From: Auanema rhodensis
Lineage: Eukaryota > Nematoda > Chromadorea > Rhabditida > Rhabditidae
Assembly: GCA_964057225.1 (NCBI GenBank)
Contig: OZ059896.1
Coordinates: 2,728,001-2,792,000, forward strand
Direction: 5' to 3'
DNA length: 64,000 bases
The notes under the pieces are model-generated. The model saw nothing but the letters and a program-made list of their open reading frames with translations, was not told the DNA's origin and searched no databases. Every line of letters begins with the position of its first letter. Position 1 is the stretch's first letter. The position numbers and the translations under genes were made by a program. Of the stretch, positions 53,564 to 64,000 are shown piece by piece.

Positions 53564-54041
53564 GTTCATTCTTGGTTATAATCTCTTTGTTTTGTTTTTT
53601 TTTCATATTACTCTTCGCGTTTTTGTTTTTTTCTCTTTAAATGTTTTTCTGATTATGACTAAGTGCGACAGTTTCATTTCTTTTTTCCAACCCTTCTACA
53701 CTTCTTGTTACTTCGCTTCAAATCTTATAGACATGAGTCATACGGATTGAATGCAAGTTACCTCCTATTGTTAGAACGGGCTCGGCTCGAATCATGAGTA
53801 CCTCCGTACCTAACAACTACCAACCGGAGGTCAGCAATTCGCTGAACAAAACCCCCTGTTCTCACTGGAAAAATTTGAAAGAAACTGCTCACTGCAACTC
53901 ATTCTCAGATCATTCTCTCCCTAACTATGTTTTATAATGTTTCCTATTTTTCCTGTTCCTATTGTAAGGTTCTTATACATCCTACTACACAACTATTTAC
54001 TCATTTCGTTAAACCTGTAATATTGAACATTAAACCAATAA
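53564..54041 (+). other. LINE 3' UTR
   Basis: About 478 bp between the ORF2 stop TAA (53561-53563) and the return of satellite. It is T-rich for about 180 bp, then has a more GC-rich island at about 53755-53860 with inverted repeats, then AT-rich sequence ending near CCAATAAA. Reverse transcriptases of related LINEs recognise 3' stem-loops in their RNA, which would fit this island. No poly(A), CR1-type octamer or other tail repeat is visible before the satellite resumes. Confidence 0.75.
53800..53845 (+). promoter_or_regulatory. Two adjacent stem-loops in the LINE 3' UTR
   Basis: ACCTCCG at 53800-53806 pairs with CGGAGGT at 53825-53831 (7 bp, 18-nt loop). TCAGC at 53831-53835 pairs with GCTGA at 53841-53845 (5 bp, loop AATTC). 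The helices share one base at 53831, so they would stack almost continuously. This is a candidate recognition structure for the ORF2 reverse transcriptase. The pairing is seen in the sequence; the function is inferred. Confidence 0.5.
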
Positions 54042-54042
54042 A
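54037..54042 (+). terminator. AATAAA polyadenylation hexamer at the LINE-satellite boundary
   Basis: AATAAA spans the very end of the element and the first satellite base. Satellite monomers also carry AATAAA at their position 57-62, so this may be the element's own signal or a junction product. If used, cleavage would fall inside satellite and produce transcripts with a satellite tail. Confidence 0.4.
54041..54042. other. 3' junction between LINE and satellite
   Basis: Satellite resumes with ACGTGTACATTTAATT at monomer position 161, whereas the 5' side stopped at position 53. Positions 54-160, about 107 bp (or that plus whole monomers), are therefore missing. AACCAAT occurs just before both junctions (49139-49145 and 54033-54039), but what follows on the right is not the expected continuation of the target, so it is not a simple target-site duplication. 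Confidence 0.75.
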
Positions 54043-54057
54043 CGTGTACATTTAATT

Positions 54058-55815
54058 AGCATAAATTAAAGTTCACGTAAATTTCAAAGTCATGGTTACC
54101 ATGCACCAATATCAATAAAAATTTGTTTTTAGAATAATATGGACATGGGGAATCTAATTTTGAAAACCGCATCTCTTTATCTTTCACGTGAAGCGAGTTA
54201 CATACCAAGTGCACATCACGTGTACACTTAATTAGCATAAATTAATGTTCACGTAAATTTCAAAGTCATGGTTACCATGCACCAATATCAATAAAAATTT
54301 GTTTTTAGACTAATATGGACATGGGGAATCTAATTTTGAAAACCGCATCTCTTTATCTTTCAAGTGAAGCGAGTTACATACCAAGTGCACATCACGTGTA
54401 CATTTAATTAGCATAAATTAAAGTTCACGTAAATTTCAAAGTCATGGTTACCATGCACCAATATCAATAAAAATTTGTTTTTAGACTAATATGGACATGG
54501 GGAATCTAATTTTGAAAATCGCATCTCTTTATCTTTCACGTGAAGCGAGTTACATACCAAGTGCACATCACGTGTACATTTAATTAGCATAAATTAAAGT
54601 TCACGTAAATTTCAAAGTCATGGTTACCATGAACCAATATCAATAAAAATTTGTTTTTAGACTAATACGGACATGGGGAATCTAATTTTGAAAACCGCAT
54701 CTCTTTATCTTTTACGTGAAGCGAGTTACATACCAAGTGCACATACGTGTACATTTAATTAGCATAAATTAAAGTTCACGTAAATTTCAAAGTCATGGTT
54801 ACCATGCACCAATATCAATAAAAATTTGTTTTTAGACTAATATGGACATGGGGAATCTAATTTTGAAAATCGCATCTCTTTATCTTTCACGTGAAGCGAG
54901 TTACATACCAAGTGCACATCACGTGTACATTTAATTAGCATAAATTAAAGTTCACGTAAATTTCAAAGTCATGGTTACCATGAACCAATATCAATAAAAA
55001 TTTGTTTTTAGAATAATATGGACATGGGGAATCTAATTTTGAAAACCGCATCTCTTTATCTTTCACGTGAAGCGAGTTACATACCAAGTGCACATCACGT
55101 GTACACTTAATTAGCATAAATTAATGTTCACGTAAATTTCAAAGTCATGGTTACCATGCACCAATATCAATAAAAATTTGTTTTTAGACTAATATGGACA
55201 TGGGGAATCTAATTTTGAAAACCGCATCTCTTTATCTTTCAAGTGAAGCGAGTTACATACCAAGTGCACATCACGTGTACATTTAATTAGCATAAATTAA
55301 AGTTCACGTAAATTTCAAAGTCATGGTTACCATGCACCAATATCAATAAAAATTTGTTTTTAGACTAATATGGACATGGGGAATCTAATTTTGAAAATCG
55401 CATCTCTTTATCTTTCACGTGAAGCGAGTTACATACCAAGTGCACATCACGTGTACATTTAATTAGCATAAATTAAAGTTCACGTAAATTTCAAAGTCAT
55501 GGTTACCATGAACCAATATCAATAAAAATTTGTTTTTAGACTAATACGGACATGGGGAATCTAATTTTGAAAACCGCATCTCTTTATCTTTTACGTGAAG
55601 CGAGTTACATACCAAGTGCACATACGTGTACATTTAATTAGCATAAATTAAAGTTCACGTAAATTTCAAAGTCATGGTTACCATGCACCAATATCAATAA
55701 AAATTTGTTTTTAGACTAATATGGACATGGGGAATCTAATTTTGAAAATCGCATCTCTTTATCTTTCACGTGAAGCGAGTTACATACCAAGTGCACATCA
55801 CGTGTACATTTAATT
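54058..55815 (+). repeat. Two tandem 879-bp five-monomer units, adjoining the LINE
   Basis: Units at 54058-54936 and 54937-55815 each contain: a GAATAAT/CACTTAATT monomer; AATGTTC with CAAGTG; AATCGC; a 175-bp ATACGG/TTTTACG/GCACATACG monomer; and CACC with AATCGC. The second unit starts with GAACC rather than CACC. Both have the derived GAATAAT, AATGTTC, ATACGG and TTTTACG changes absent from the relative at 16367-17245. The first full monomer begins 16 bp after the LINE junction. Confidence 0.85.
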
Positions 55816-56519
55816 AGCATAAATTAAAGTTCACGTAAATTTCAAAGTCATGGTTACCATGAACCAATATCAATAAAAATTTGTTTTTAGACTAATACGG
55901 ACATGGGGAATCTAATTTTGAAAACCGCATCTCTTTATCTTTTACGTGAAGCGAGTTACATACCAAGTGCACATCACGTGTACATTTAATTAGCATAAAT
56001 TAAAGTTCACGTAAATTTCAAAGTCATGGTTACCATGAACCAATATCAATAAAAATTTGTTTTTAGACTAATATGGACATGGGGAATCTAATTTTGAAAA
56101 CCGCATCTCTTTATCTTTCACGTGAAGCGAGTTACATACCAAGTGCACATCACGTGTACATTTAATTAGCATAAATTAAAGTTCACGTAAATTTCAAAGT
56201 CATGGTTACCATGCACCAATATTAATAAAAATTTGTTTTTAGACTAATATGGACATGGGGAATCTAATTTTGAAAACCGCATCTCTTTATCTTTCACGTG
56301 AAGCGAGTTACATACCAAGTGCACATCACGTGTACATTTAATTAGCATAAATTAAAGTTCACGTAAATTTCAAAGTCATGGTTACCATGCACCAATATCA
56401 ATAAAAATTTGTTTTTAGACTAATATGGACATGGAGAATCTAATTTTGAAAACCGCATCTCTTTATCTTTCACGTGAAGCGAGTTACATACCAAGTGCAC
56501 ATCACGTGTACATTTAATT

Positions 56520-58277
56520 AGCATAAATTAAAGTTCACGTAAATTTCAAAGTCATGGTTACCATGCACCAATATCAATAAAAATTTGTTTTTAGAATAAT
56601 ATGGACATGGGGAATCTAATTTTGAAAACCGCATCTCTTTATCTTTCACGTGAAGCGAGTTACATACCAAGTGCACATCACGTGTACACTTAATTAGCAT
56701 AAATTAATGTTCACGTAAATTTCAAAGTCATGGTTACCATGCACCAATATCAATAAAAATTTGTTTTTAGACTAATATGGACATGGGGAATCTAATTTTG
56801 AAAACCGCATCTCTTTATCTTTCAAGTGAAGCGAGTTACATACCAAGTGCACATCACGTGTACATTTAATTAGCATAAATTAAAGTTCACGTAAATTTCA
56901 AAGTCATGGTTACCATGCACCAATATCAATAAAAATTTGTTTTTAGACTAATATGGACATGGGGAATCTAATTTTGAAAATCGCATCTCTTTATCTTTCA
57001 CGTGAAGCGAGTTACATACCAAGTGCACATCACGTGTACATTTAATTAGCATAAATTAAAGTTCACGTAAATTTCAAAGTCATGGTTACCATGAACCAAT
57101 ATCAATAAAAATTTGTTTTTAGACTAATACGGACATGGGGAATCTAATTTTGAAAACCGCATCTCTTTATCTTTTACGTGAAGCGAGTTACATACCAAGT
57201 GCACATACGTGTACATTTAATTAGCATAAATTAAAGTTCACGTAAATTTCAAAGTCATGGTTACCATGCACCAATATCAATAAAAATTTGTTTTTAGACT
57301 AATATGGACATGGGGAATCTAATTTTGAAAATCGCATCTCTTTATCTTTCACGTGAAGCGAGTTACATACCAAGTGCACATCACGTGTACATTTAATTAG
57401 CATAAATTAAAGTTCACGTAAATTTCAAAGTCATGGTTACCATGAACCAATATCAATAAAAATTTGTTTTTAGAATAATATGGACATGGGGAATCTAATT
57501 TTGAAAACCGCATCTCTTTATCTTTCACGTGAAGCGAGTTACATACCAAGTGCACATCACGTGTACACTTAATTAGCATAAATTAATGTTCACGTAAATT
57601 TCAAAGTCATGGTTACCATGCACCAATATCAATAAAAATTTGTTTTTAGACTAATATGGACATGGGGAATCTAATTTTGAAAACCGCATCTCTTTATCTT
57701 TCAAGTGAAGCGAGTTACATACCAAGTGCACATCACGTGTACATTTAATTAGCATAAATTAAAGTTCACGTAAATTTCAAAGTCATGGTTACCATGCACC
57801 AATATCAATAAAAATTTGTTTTTAGACTAATATGGACATGGGGAATCTAATTTTGAAAATCGCATCTCTTTATCTTTCACGTGAAGCGAGTTACATACCA
57901 AGTGCACATCACGTGTACATTTAATTAGCATAAATTAAAGTTCACGTAAATTTCAAAGTCATGGTTACCATGAACCAATATCAATAAAAATTTGTTTTTA
58001 GACTAATACGGACATGGGGAATCTAATTTTGAAAACCGCATCTCTTTATCTTTTACGTGAAGCGAGTTACATACCAAGTGCACATACGTGTACATTTAAT
58101 TAGCATAAATTAAAGTTCACGTAAATTTCAAAGTCATGGTTACCATGCACCAATATTAATAAAAATTTGTTTTTAGACTAATATGGACATGGGGAATCTA
58201 ATTTTGAAAATCGCATCTCTTTATCTTTCACGTGAAGCGAGTTACATACCAAGTGCACATCACGTGTACATTTAATT
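56520..58277 (+). repeat. Second pair of 879-bp five-monomer units
   Basis: Units at 56520-57398 and 57399-58277 repeat the pattern at 54058-55815, offset 2462 bp (14 monomers minus two deleted bases). The last monomer differs (TATTAAT with AATCGC). The GAACC variant again starts the second unit, so the pair was duplicated as one 1.76-kb piece. The four intervening monomers (55816-56519) belong to other types. Confidence 0.82.
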
Positions 58278-61200
58278 AGCATAAATTAAAGTTCACGTAA
58301 ATTTCAAAGTCATGGTTACCATGAACCAATATCAATAAAAATTTGTTTTTAGACTAATATGGACATGGGGAATCTAATTTTGAAAACCGCATCTCTTTAT
58401 CTTTCACGTGAAGCGAGTTACATACCAAGTGCACATCACGTGTACATTTAATTAGCATAAATTAAAGTTCACGTAAATTTCAAAGTCATGGTTACCATGC
58501 ACCAATATTAATAAAAATTTGTTTTTAGACTAATATGGACATGAGGAATCTAATTTTGAAAACCGCATCTCTTTATCTTTCACGGGAAGCGAGTTACATA
58601 CCAAGTGCACATCACGTGTACATTTAATTAGCATAAATTAAAGTTCACGTAAATTTCAAAGTCATGGTTACCATGAACCAATATCAATAAAAATTTGTTT
58701 TTAGACTAATATGGACATGGGGAATCTAATTTTGAAAACCGCATCTCTTTATCTTTCACGTGAAGCGAGTTACATACCAAGTGCACATCACGTGTACATT
58801 TAATTAGCATAAATTAAAGTTCACGTAAATTTCAAAGTCATGGTTACCATGCACCAATATCAATAAAAATTTGTTTTTAGACTAATTTGAACATGGGGAA
58901 TCTAATTTTGAAAACCGCATCTCTTTATCTTTCAAGTGAAGCGAGTTACATACCAAGTGCACATCACGTGTACATTTAATTAGCATAAATTAAAGTTCAC
59001 GTAAATTTCAAAGTCATGGTTACCATGCACCAATATTAATAAAAATTTGTTTTTAGACTAATATGAACATGGGGAATCTAATTTTGAAAATCGCATCTCT
59101 TTATCTTTCACGTGAAGCGAGTTACATACCAAGTGCACATCACGTGTACATTTAATTAGCATAAATTAAAGTTCACGTAAATTTCAAAGTCATGGTTACC
59201 ATGAACCAATATCAATAAAAATTTGTTTTTAGACTAATATGGACATGGGGAATCTAATTTTGAAAACCGCATCTCTTTATCTTTCACGTGAAGCGAGTTA
59301 CATACCAAGTGCACATCACGTGTACATTTAATTAGCATAAATTAAAGTTCACGTAAATTTCAAAGTCATGGTTACCATGCACCAATATCAATAAAAATTT
59401 GTTTTTAGACTAATATGGACATGGGGAATCTAATTTTGAAAATCGCATCTCTTTATCTTTCACGTGAAGCGAGTTACATACCAAGTGCACATCACGTGTA
59501 CATTTAATTAGCATAAATTAAAGTTCACGTAAATTTCAAAGTCATGGTTACCATGAACCAATATCAATAAAAATTTGTTTTTAGACTAATATGGACATGG
59601 GGAATCTAATTTTGAGAACCGCATCTCTTTATCTTTCACGTGAAGCGAGTTACATACCAAGTGCACATCACGTGTACATTTAATTAGCATAAATTAAAGT
59701 TCACGTAAATTTCAAAGTCATGGTTACCATGAACCAATATCAATAAAAATTTGTTTTTAGACTAATATGGACATGGGGAATCTAATTTTGAAAACCGCAT
59801 CTCTTTATCTTTCACGTGAAGCGAGTTACATACCAAGTGCACATCACGTGTACATTTAATTAGCATAAATTAAAGTTCACGTAAATTTCAAAGTCATGGT
59901 TACCATGCACCAATATCAATAAAAATTTGTTTTTAGACTAATATGGACATGGGGAATCTAATTTTGAAAACCGCATCTCTTTATCTTTCAAGTGAAGCGA
60001 GTTACATACCAAGTGCACATCACGTGTACATTTAATTAGCATAAATTAAAGTTCACGTAAATTTCAAAGTCATGGTTACCATGCACCAATATCAATAAAA
60101 ATTTGTTTTTAGACTAATATGGACATGGGGAATCTAATTTTGAAAATCGCATCTCTTTATCTTTCACGTGAAGCGAGTTACATACCAAGTGCACATCACG
60201 TGTACATTTAATTAGCATAAATTAAAGTTCACGTAAATTTCAAAGTCATGGTTACCATGCACCAATATCAATAAAAATTTGTTTTTAGACTAATATGGAC
60301 ATGGGGAATCTAATTTTGAAAACCGCATCTCTTTATCTTTCACGTGAAGCGAGTTACATACCAAGTGCACATCACGTGTACATTTAATTAGCATAAATTA
60401 AAGTTCACGTAAATTTCAAAGTCATGGTTACCATGCACCAATATCAATAAAAATTTGTTTTTAGACTAATATGGACATGGGGAATCTAATTTTGAAAACC
60501 GCATCTCTTTATCTTTCAAGTGAAGCGAGTTACATACCAAGTGCACATCACGTGTACATTTAATTAGCATAAATTAAAGTTCACGTAAATTTCAAAGTCA
60601 TGGTTACCATGCACCAATATCAATAAAAATTTGTTTTTAGACTAATATGGACATGGGGAATCTAATTTTGAAAATCGCATCTCTTTATCTTTCACGTGAA
60701 GCGAGTTACATACCAAGTGCACATCACGTGTACATTTAATTAGCATAAATTAAAGTTCACGTAAATTTCAAAGTCATGGTTACCATGCACCAATATCAAT
60801 AAAAATTTGTTTTTAGACAAATATGGACATGGGGAATCTAATTTTGAAAATCGCATCTCTTTATCTTTCACGTGAAGCGAGTTACATACCAAGTGCACAT
60901 CACGTGTACATTTAATTAGCATAAATTAAAGTTCACGTAAATTTCAAAGTCATGGTTACCATGAACCAATATCAATAAAAATTTGTTTTGAAACTAATAT
61001 GGACATGGGGAATCTAATTTTGAAAATCGCATCTCTTTATCTTTCACGTGAAGCGAGTTACATACCAAGTGCACATCACGTGTACATTTAATTAGCATAA
61101 ATTAAAGTTCACGTAAATTTCAAAGTCATGGTTACCATGAACCAATATCAATAAAAATTTGTTTTAAACTAATATGGACATGGGGAATCTAATTTTGAAA

Positions 61201-64000
61201 ACCGCATCTCTTTATCTTTCACGTGAAGCGAGTTACATACCAAGTGCACATCACGTGTACATTTAATTAGCATAAATTAAAGTTCACGTAAATTTCAAAG
61301 TCATGGTTACCATGCACCAATATCAATAAAAATTTGTTTTTAGACTAATTTGAACATGGGGAATCTAATTTTGAAAACCGCATCTCTTTATCTTTCAAGT
61401 GAAGCGAGTTACATACCAAGTGCACTTCACGTGTACATTTAATTAGCATAAATTAAAGTTCACGTAAATTTCAAAGTCATGGTTACCATGAACCAATATC
61501 AATAAAAATTTGTTTTTAAACTAATATGGACATGGGGAATCTAATTTTGAAAACCGCATCTCTTTATCTTTCACGTGAAGCGAGTTACATACCAAGTGCA
61601 CATCACGTGTACATTTAATTAGCATAAATTAAAGTTCACGTAAATTTCAAAGTCATGGTTACCATGCACCAATATCAGTAAAAATTTGTTTTTAAACTAA
61701 TATGGACATGGGGAATCTAATTTTGAAAACCGCATCTCTTTATCTTTCACGTGAAGCGAGTTACATACCTAGTGCACATCACGTGTACATTTAATTAGCA
61801 TAAATTAAAGTTCACGTAAATTTCAAAGTCATGGTTACCATGCACCAATATCAATAAAAATTTGTTTTTAAACTAATATGGACATGGGGAATCTAATTTT
61901 GAAAACCGCATCTCTTTATCTTTCACGTGAAGCGAGTTACATACCTAGTGCACATCACGTGTACATTTAATTAGCATAAATTAAAGTTCACGTAAATTTC
62001 AAAGTCATGGTTACCATGAACCAATATCAATAAAAATTTGTTTTTAAACTAATATGGACATGGGGAATCTAATTTTGAAAACCGCATCTCTTTATCTTTC
62101 ACGTGAAGCGAGTTACATACCTAGTGCACATCACGTGTACATTTAATTAGCATAAATTAAAGTTCACGTAAATTTCAAAGTCATGGTTACCATGAACCAA
62201 TATCAATAAAAATTTGTTTTTACACTAATTTGGACATGGGGAATCTAATTTTGAAAACCGCATCTCTTTATCTTTCAAGTGAAACGAGTTACATACCAAG
62301 TGCACATCACGTGTACATTTAATTAGCATAAATTAAAGTTCACGTAAATTTCAAAGACATGGTTACCATGAACCAATATCAATAAAAATTTGTTTTTAAA
62401 CTAATATGGACATGGGGAATCTAATTTTGAAAACCGTATCTCTTTATCTTTCACGTGAAGCGAGTTACATACCTAGTGCACATCACGTGTACATTTAATT
62501 AGCATAAATTAAAGTTCACGTAAATTTCAAAGTCATGGTTACCATGAACCAATATCAATAAAAATTTGTTTTTAAACTAATATGGACATGAGGAATCTAA
62601 TTTTGAAAACCGCATCTCTTTATCTTTCACGTGAAGCGAGTTACATACCTAGTGCACATCACGTGTACATTTAATTAGCATAAATTAAAGTTCACGTAAA
62701 TTTCAAAGTCATGGTTACCATGAACCAATATCAATAAAAATTTGTTTTTAGACTAATATGGACATGGGGAATCTAATTTTGAGAACCGCATCTCTTTATC
62801 TTTCACGTGAAGCGAGTTACATATAAAGTGCACATCACGTGTACATTTAATTAGCATAAATTAAAGTTCACGTAAATTTCAAAGTCATGGTTACCATGCA
62901 CCAATATCAATAAAAATTTGTTTTTAGACTAATATGGACATGGGGAATCTAATTTTGAAAATCGCATCTCTTTATCTTTCACGTGAAGCGAGTTACATAC
63001 CAAGTGCACATCACGTGTACATTTAATTAGCATAAATTAAAGTTCACGTAAATTTCAAAGTCATGGTTACCATGAACCAATATCAATAAAAATTTGTTTT
63101 TAGACTAATATGGACATGGGGAATCTAATTTTGAAAACCGCATCTCTTTATCTTTCACGTGAAGCGAGTTACATATAAAGTGCACATCACGTGTACATTT
63201 AATTAGCATAAATTAAAGTTCACGTAAATTTCAAAGTCATGGTTACCATGCACCAATATCAATAAAAATTTGTTTTTAAACTAATATGGACATGGGGAAT
63301 CTAATTTTGAGAACCGTATCTCTTTATCTTTCACGTGAAGCGAGTTACATACCTAGTGCACATCACGTGTACATTTAATTAGCATAAATTAAAGTTCACG
63401 TAAATTTCAAAGTCATGGTTACCATGCACCAATATTAATAAAAATTTGTTTTTAGATTAATATGGACATGGGGAATCTAATTTTGAAAACCGCATCTCTT
63501 TATCTTTCACGTGAAGCGAGTTACATACCAAGTGCACATCACGTGTACACTTAATTAGCATAAATTAAAGTTCACGTAAATTTCAAAGTCATGGTTACCA
63601 TGCACCAATATCAATAAAAATTTGTTTTTAAACTAATATGGACATGGGGAATCTAATTTTGAAAACCGTATCTCTTTATCTTTCACGTGAAGCGAGTTAC
63701 ATACCTAGTGCACATCACGTGTACATTTAATTAGCATAAATTAAAGTTCACGTAAATTTCAAAGTCATGGTTACCATGCACCAATATCAATAAAAATTTG
63801 TTTTTAGACTAATATGGACATGGGGAATCTAATTTTGAAAACCGCATCTCTTTATCTTTCACGTGAAGCGAGTTACATATAAAGTGCACATCACGTGTAC
63901 ATTTAATTAGCATAAATTAAAGTTCACGTAAATTTCAAAGTCATGGTTACCATGCACCAATATCAATAAAAATTTGTTTTTAAACTAATATGGACATGGG

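Larger units (their letters stand above)
49146..54041 (+). mobile_element. Non-LTR retrotransposon (LINE), CR1/L2/Jockey-like, about 4.9 kb
   Basis: A two-ORF LINE inserted in the satellite in the same orientation as its monomer numbering. Order: 5' tandem repeats, leader, ORF1 with coiled coil, ORF2 with apurinic-type endonuclease then reverse transcriptase, 3' UTR with hairpins. No LTRs, integrase, RNase H or protease region is evident. Such elements move by target-primed reverse transcription in the nucleus. The endonuclease-RT order and the C-terminal AWNSLPENL...SFKKHL segment are typical of the CR1/L2/Rex/Jockey assemblage; the exact clade needs a tree. Both ORFs are open over their full length, so the copy is young, although motif B has a radical substitution. 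No poly(A) or microsatellite tail is visible at the 3' end. Confidence 0.93.
54042..64000 (+). repeat. Right satellite array, about 57 monomers
   Basis: Same 176-bp satellite, same orientation, phase starting at 54058. From 54058 to the monomer at 63909 is 9851 bp, five short of 56 x 176. Five single-base deletions explain this: four GCACATACGTG monomers and one short T-run near 61165. 54-58.3 kb is dominated by 879-bp blocks; 58.3-61 kb is a mix of AATCGC, GAACC and TATTAAT types; 61.4-62.7 kb returns to AAACT/CCTAG types. A further variant, ATATAAAGTGC, appears only near 62.8, 63.2 and 63.9 kb. The array runs off the window end. Confidence 0.97.

Noticed and set aside
53514-53750. 78-codon open frame overlapping the end of ORF2
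   Set aside because: It is an overlapping T-rich frame in the 3' UTR with no recognisable domain; its phenylalanine-rich composition reflects base content.
49139-54039. AACCAAT as a 7-bp target-site duplication
   Set aside because: The right-hand copy is followed by AAACGTGTAC, not by the target continuation ATCAATAAAA, and is part of a sequence that may be the element's own end. A chance match or a later deletion cannot be excluded.
37651-60922. Repeated 60-codon minus-strand open frames in single satellite monomers (37651, 38707, 46803, 54056, 54935, 56518, 57397, 60740)
   Set aside because: They exist only where a substitution removes the antisense TAG found in most monomers (GACTAAT changed to GAATAAT, GACTGAT or GACAAAT). 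The period of 176 is not a multiple of 3, so no frame continues between monomers. They are a by-product of the satellite.

Overview
The window is almost entirely satellite DNA from a eukaryote, most likely an invertebrate animal; the species is not recognised. A 176-bp, AT-rich monomer (about 32% GC from one monomer counted by hand) is repeated head to tail about 335 times. The array is interrupted once, by a near-complete non-LTR retrotransposon (LINE) of the CR1/L2/Jockey type. There are no host protein genes, rRNA genes or tRNA genes that I can support, and no CRISPR array.

Layout: 1-49145 is the left satellite array (about 279 monomers). 49146-54041 is the LINE in + orientation: fifteen 18-bp GC-rich tandem repeats (49146-49415), a pyrimidine-rich leader (to 49665), ORF1 (49666-50715, coiled-coil RNA-binding-type protein), ORF2 (open frame 50675-53563, apurinic-type endonuclease plus reverse transcriptase) and a 3' UTR with two adjacent hairpins. 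54042-64000 is the right satellite array (about 57 monomers), in the same orientation.

The array is very regular. Left and right together contain 17 single-base deletions and no net insertion by hand tally. Diagnostic variants show a patchy higher-order structure: blocks of 3, 4, 5, 6 and 8 monomers recur at exact multiples of 176 bp, some locally and some tens of kb apart. The 879-bp block touching the 3' end of the LINE has a near-identical relative at 16367-17245, about 37.7 kb upstream on the other side of the LINE.

The LINE copy looks young: both ORFs are open and its 5' repeats are nearly identical. It has three oddities. ORF2 has no in-frame ATG before the endonuclease domain and overlaps ORF1 in the +1 frame. 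The conserved PQG of reverse-transcriptase motif B reads PQD. At the insertion site about 107 bp (modulo 176) of satellite is missing, with no simple target-site duplication and no poly(A) or microsatellite tail. I found no convincing new multi-gene system. The most interesting material is the higher-order block traffic in the array and the LINE's translation and insertion architecture. All comparisons were made by eye.
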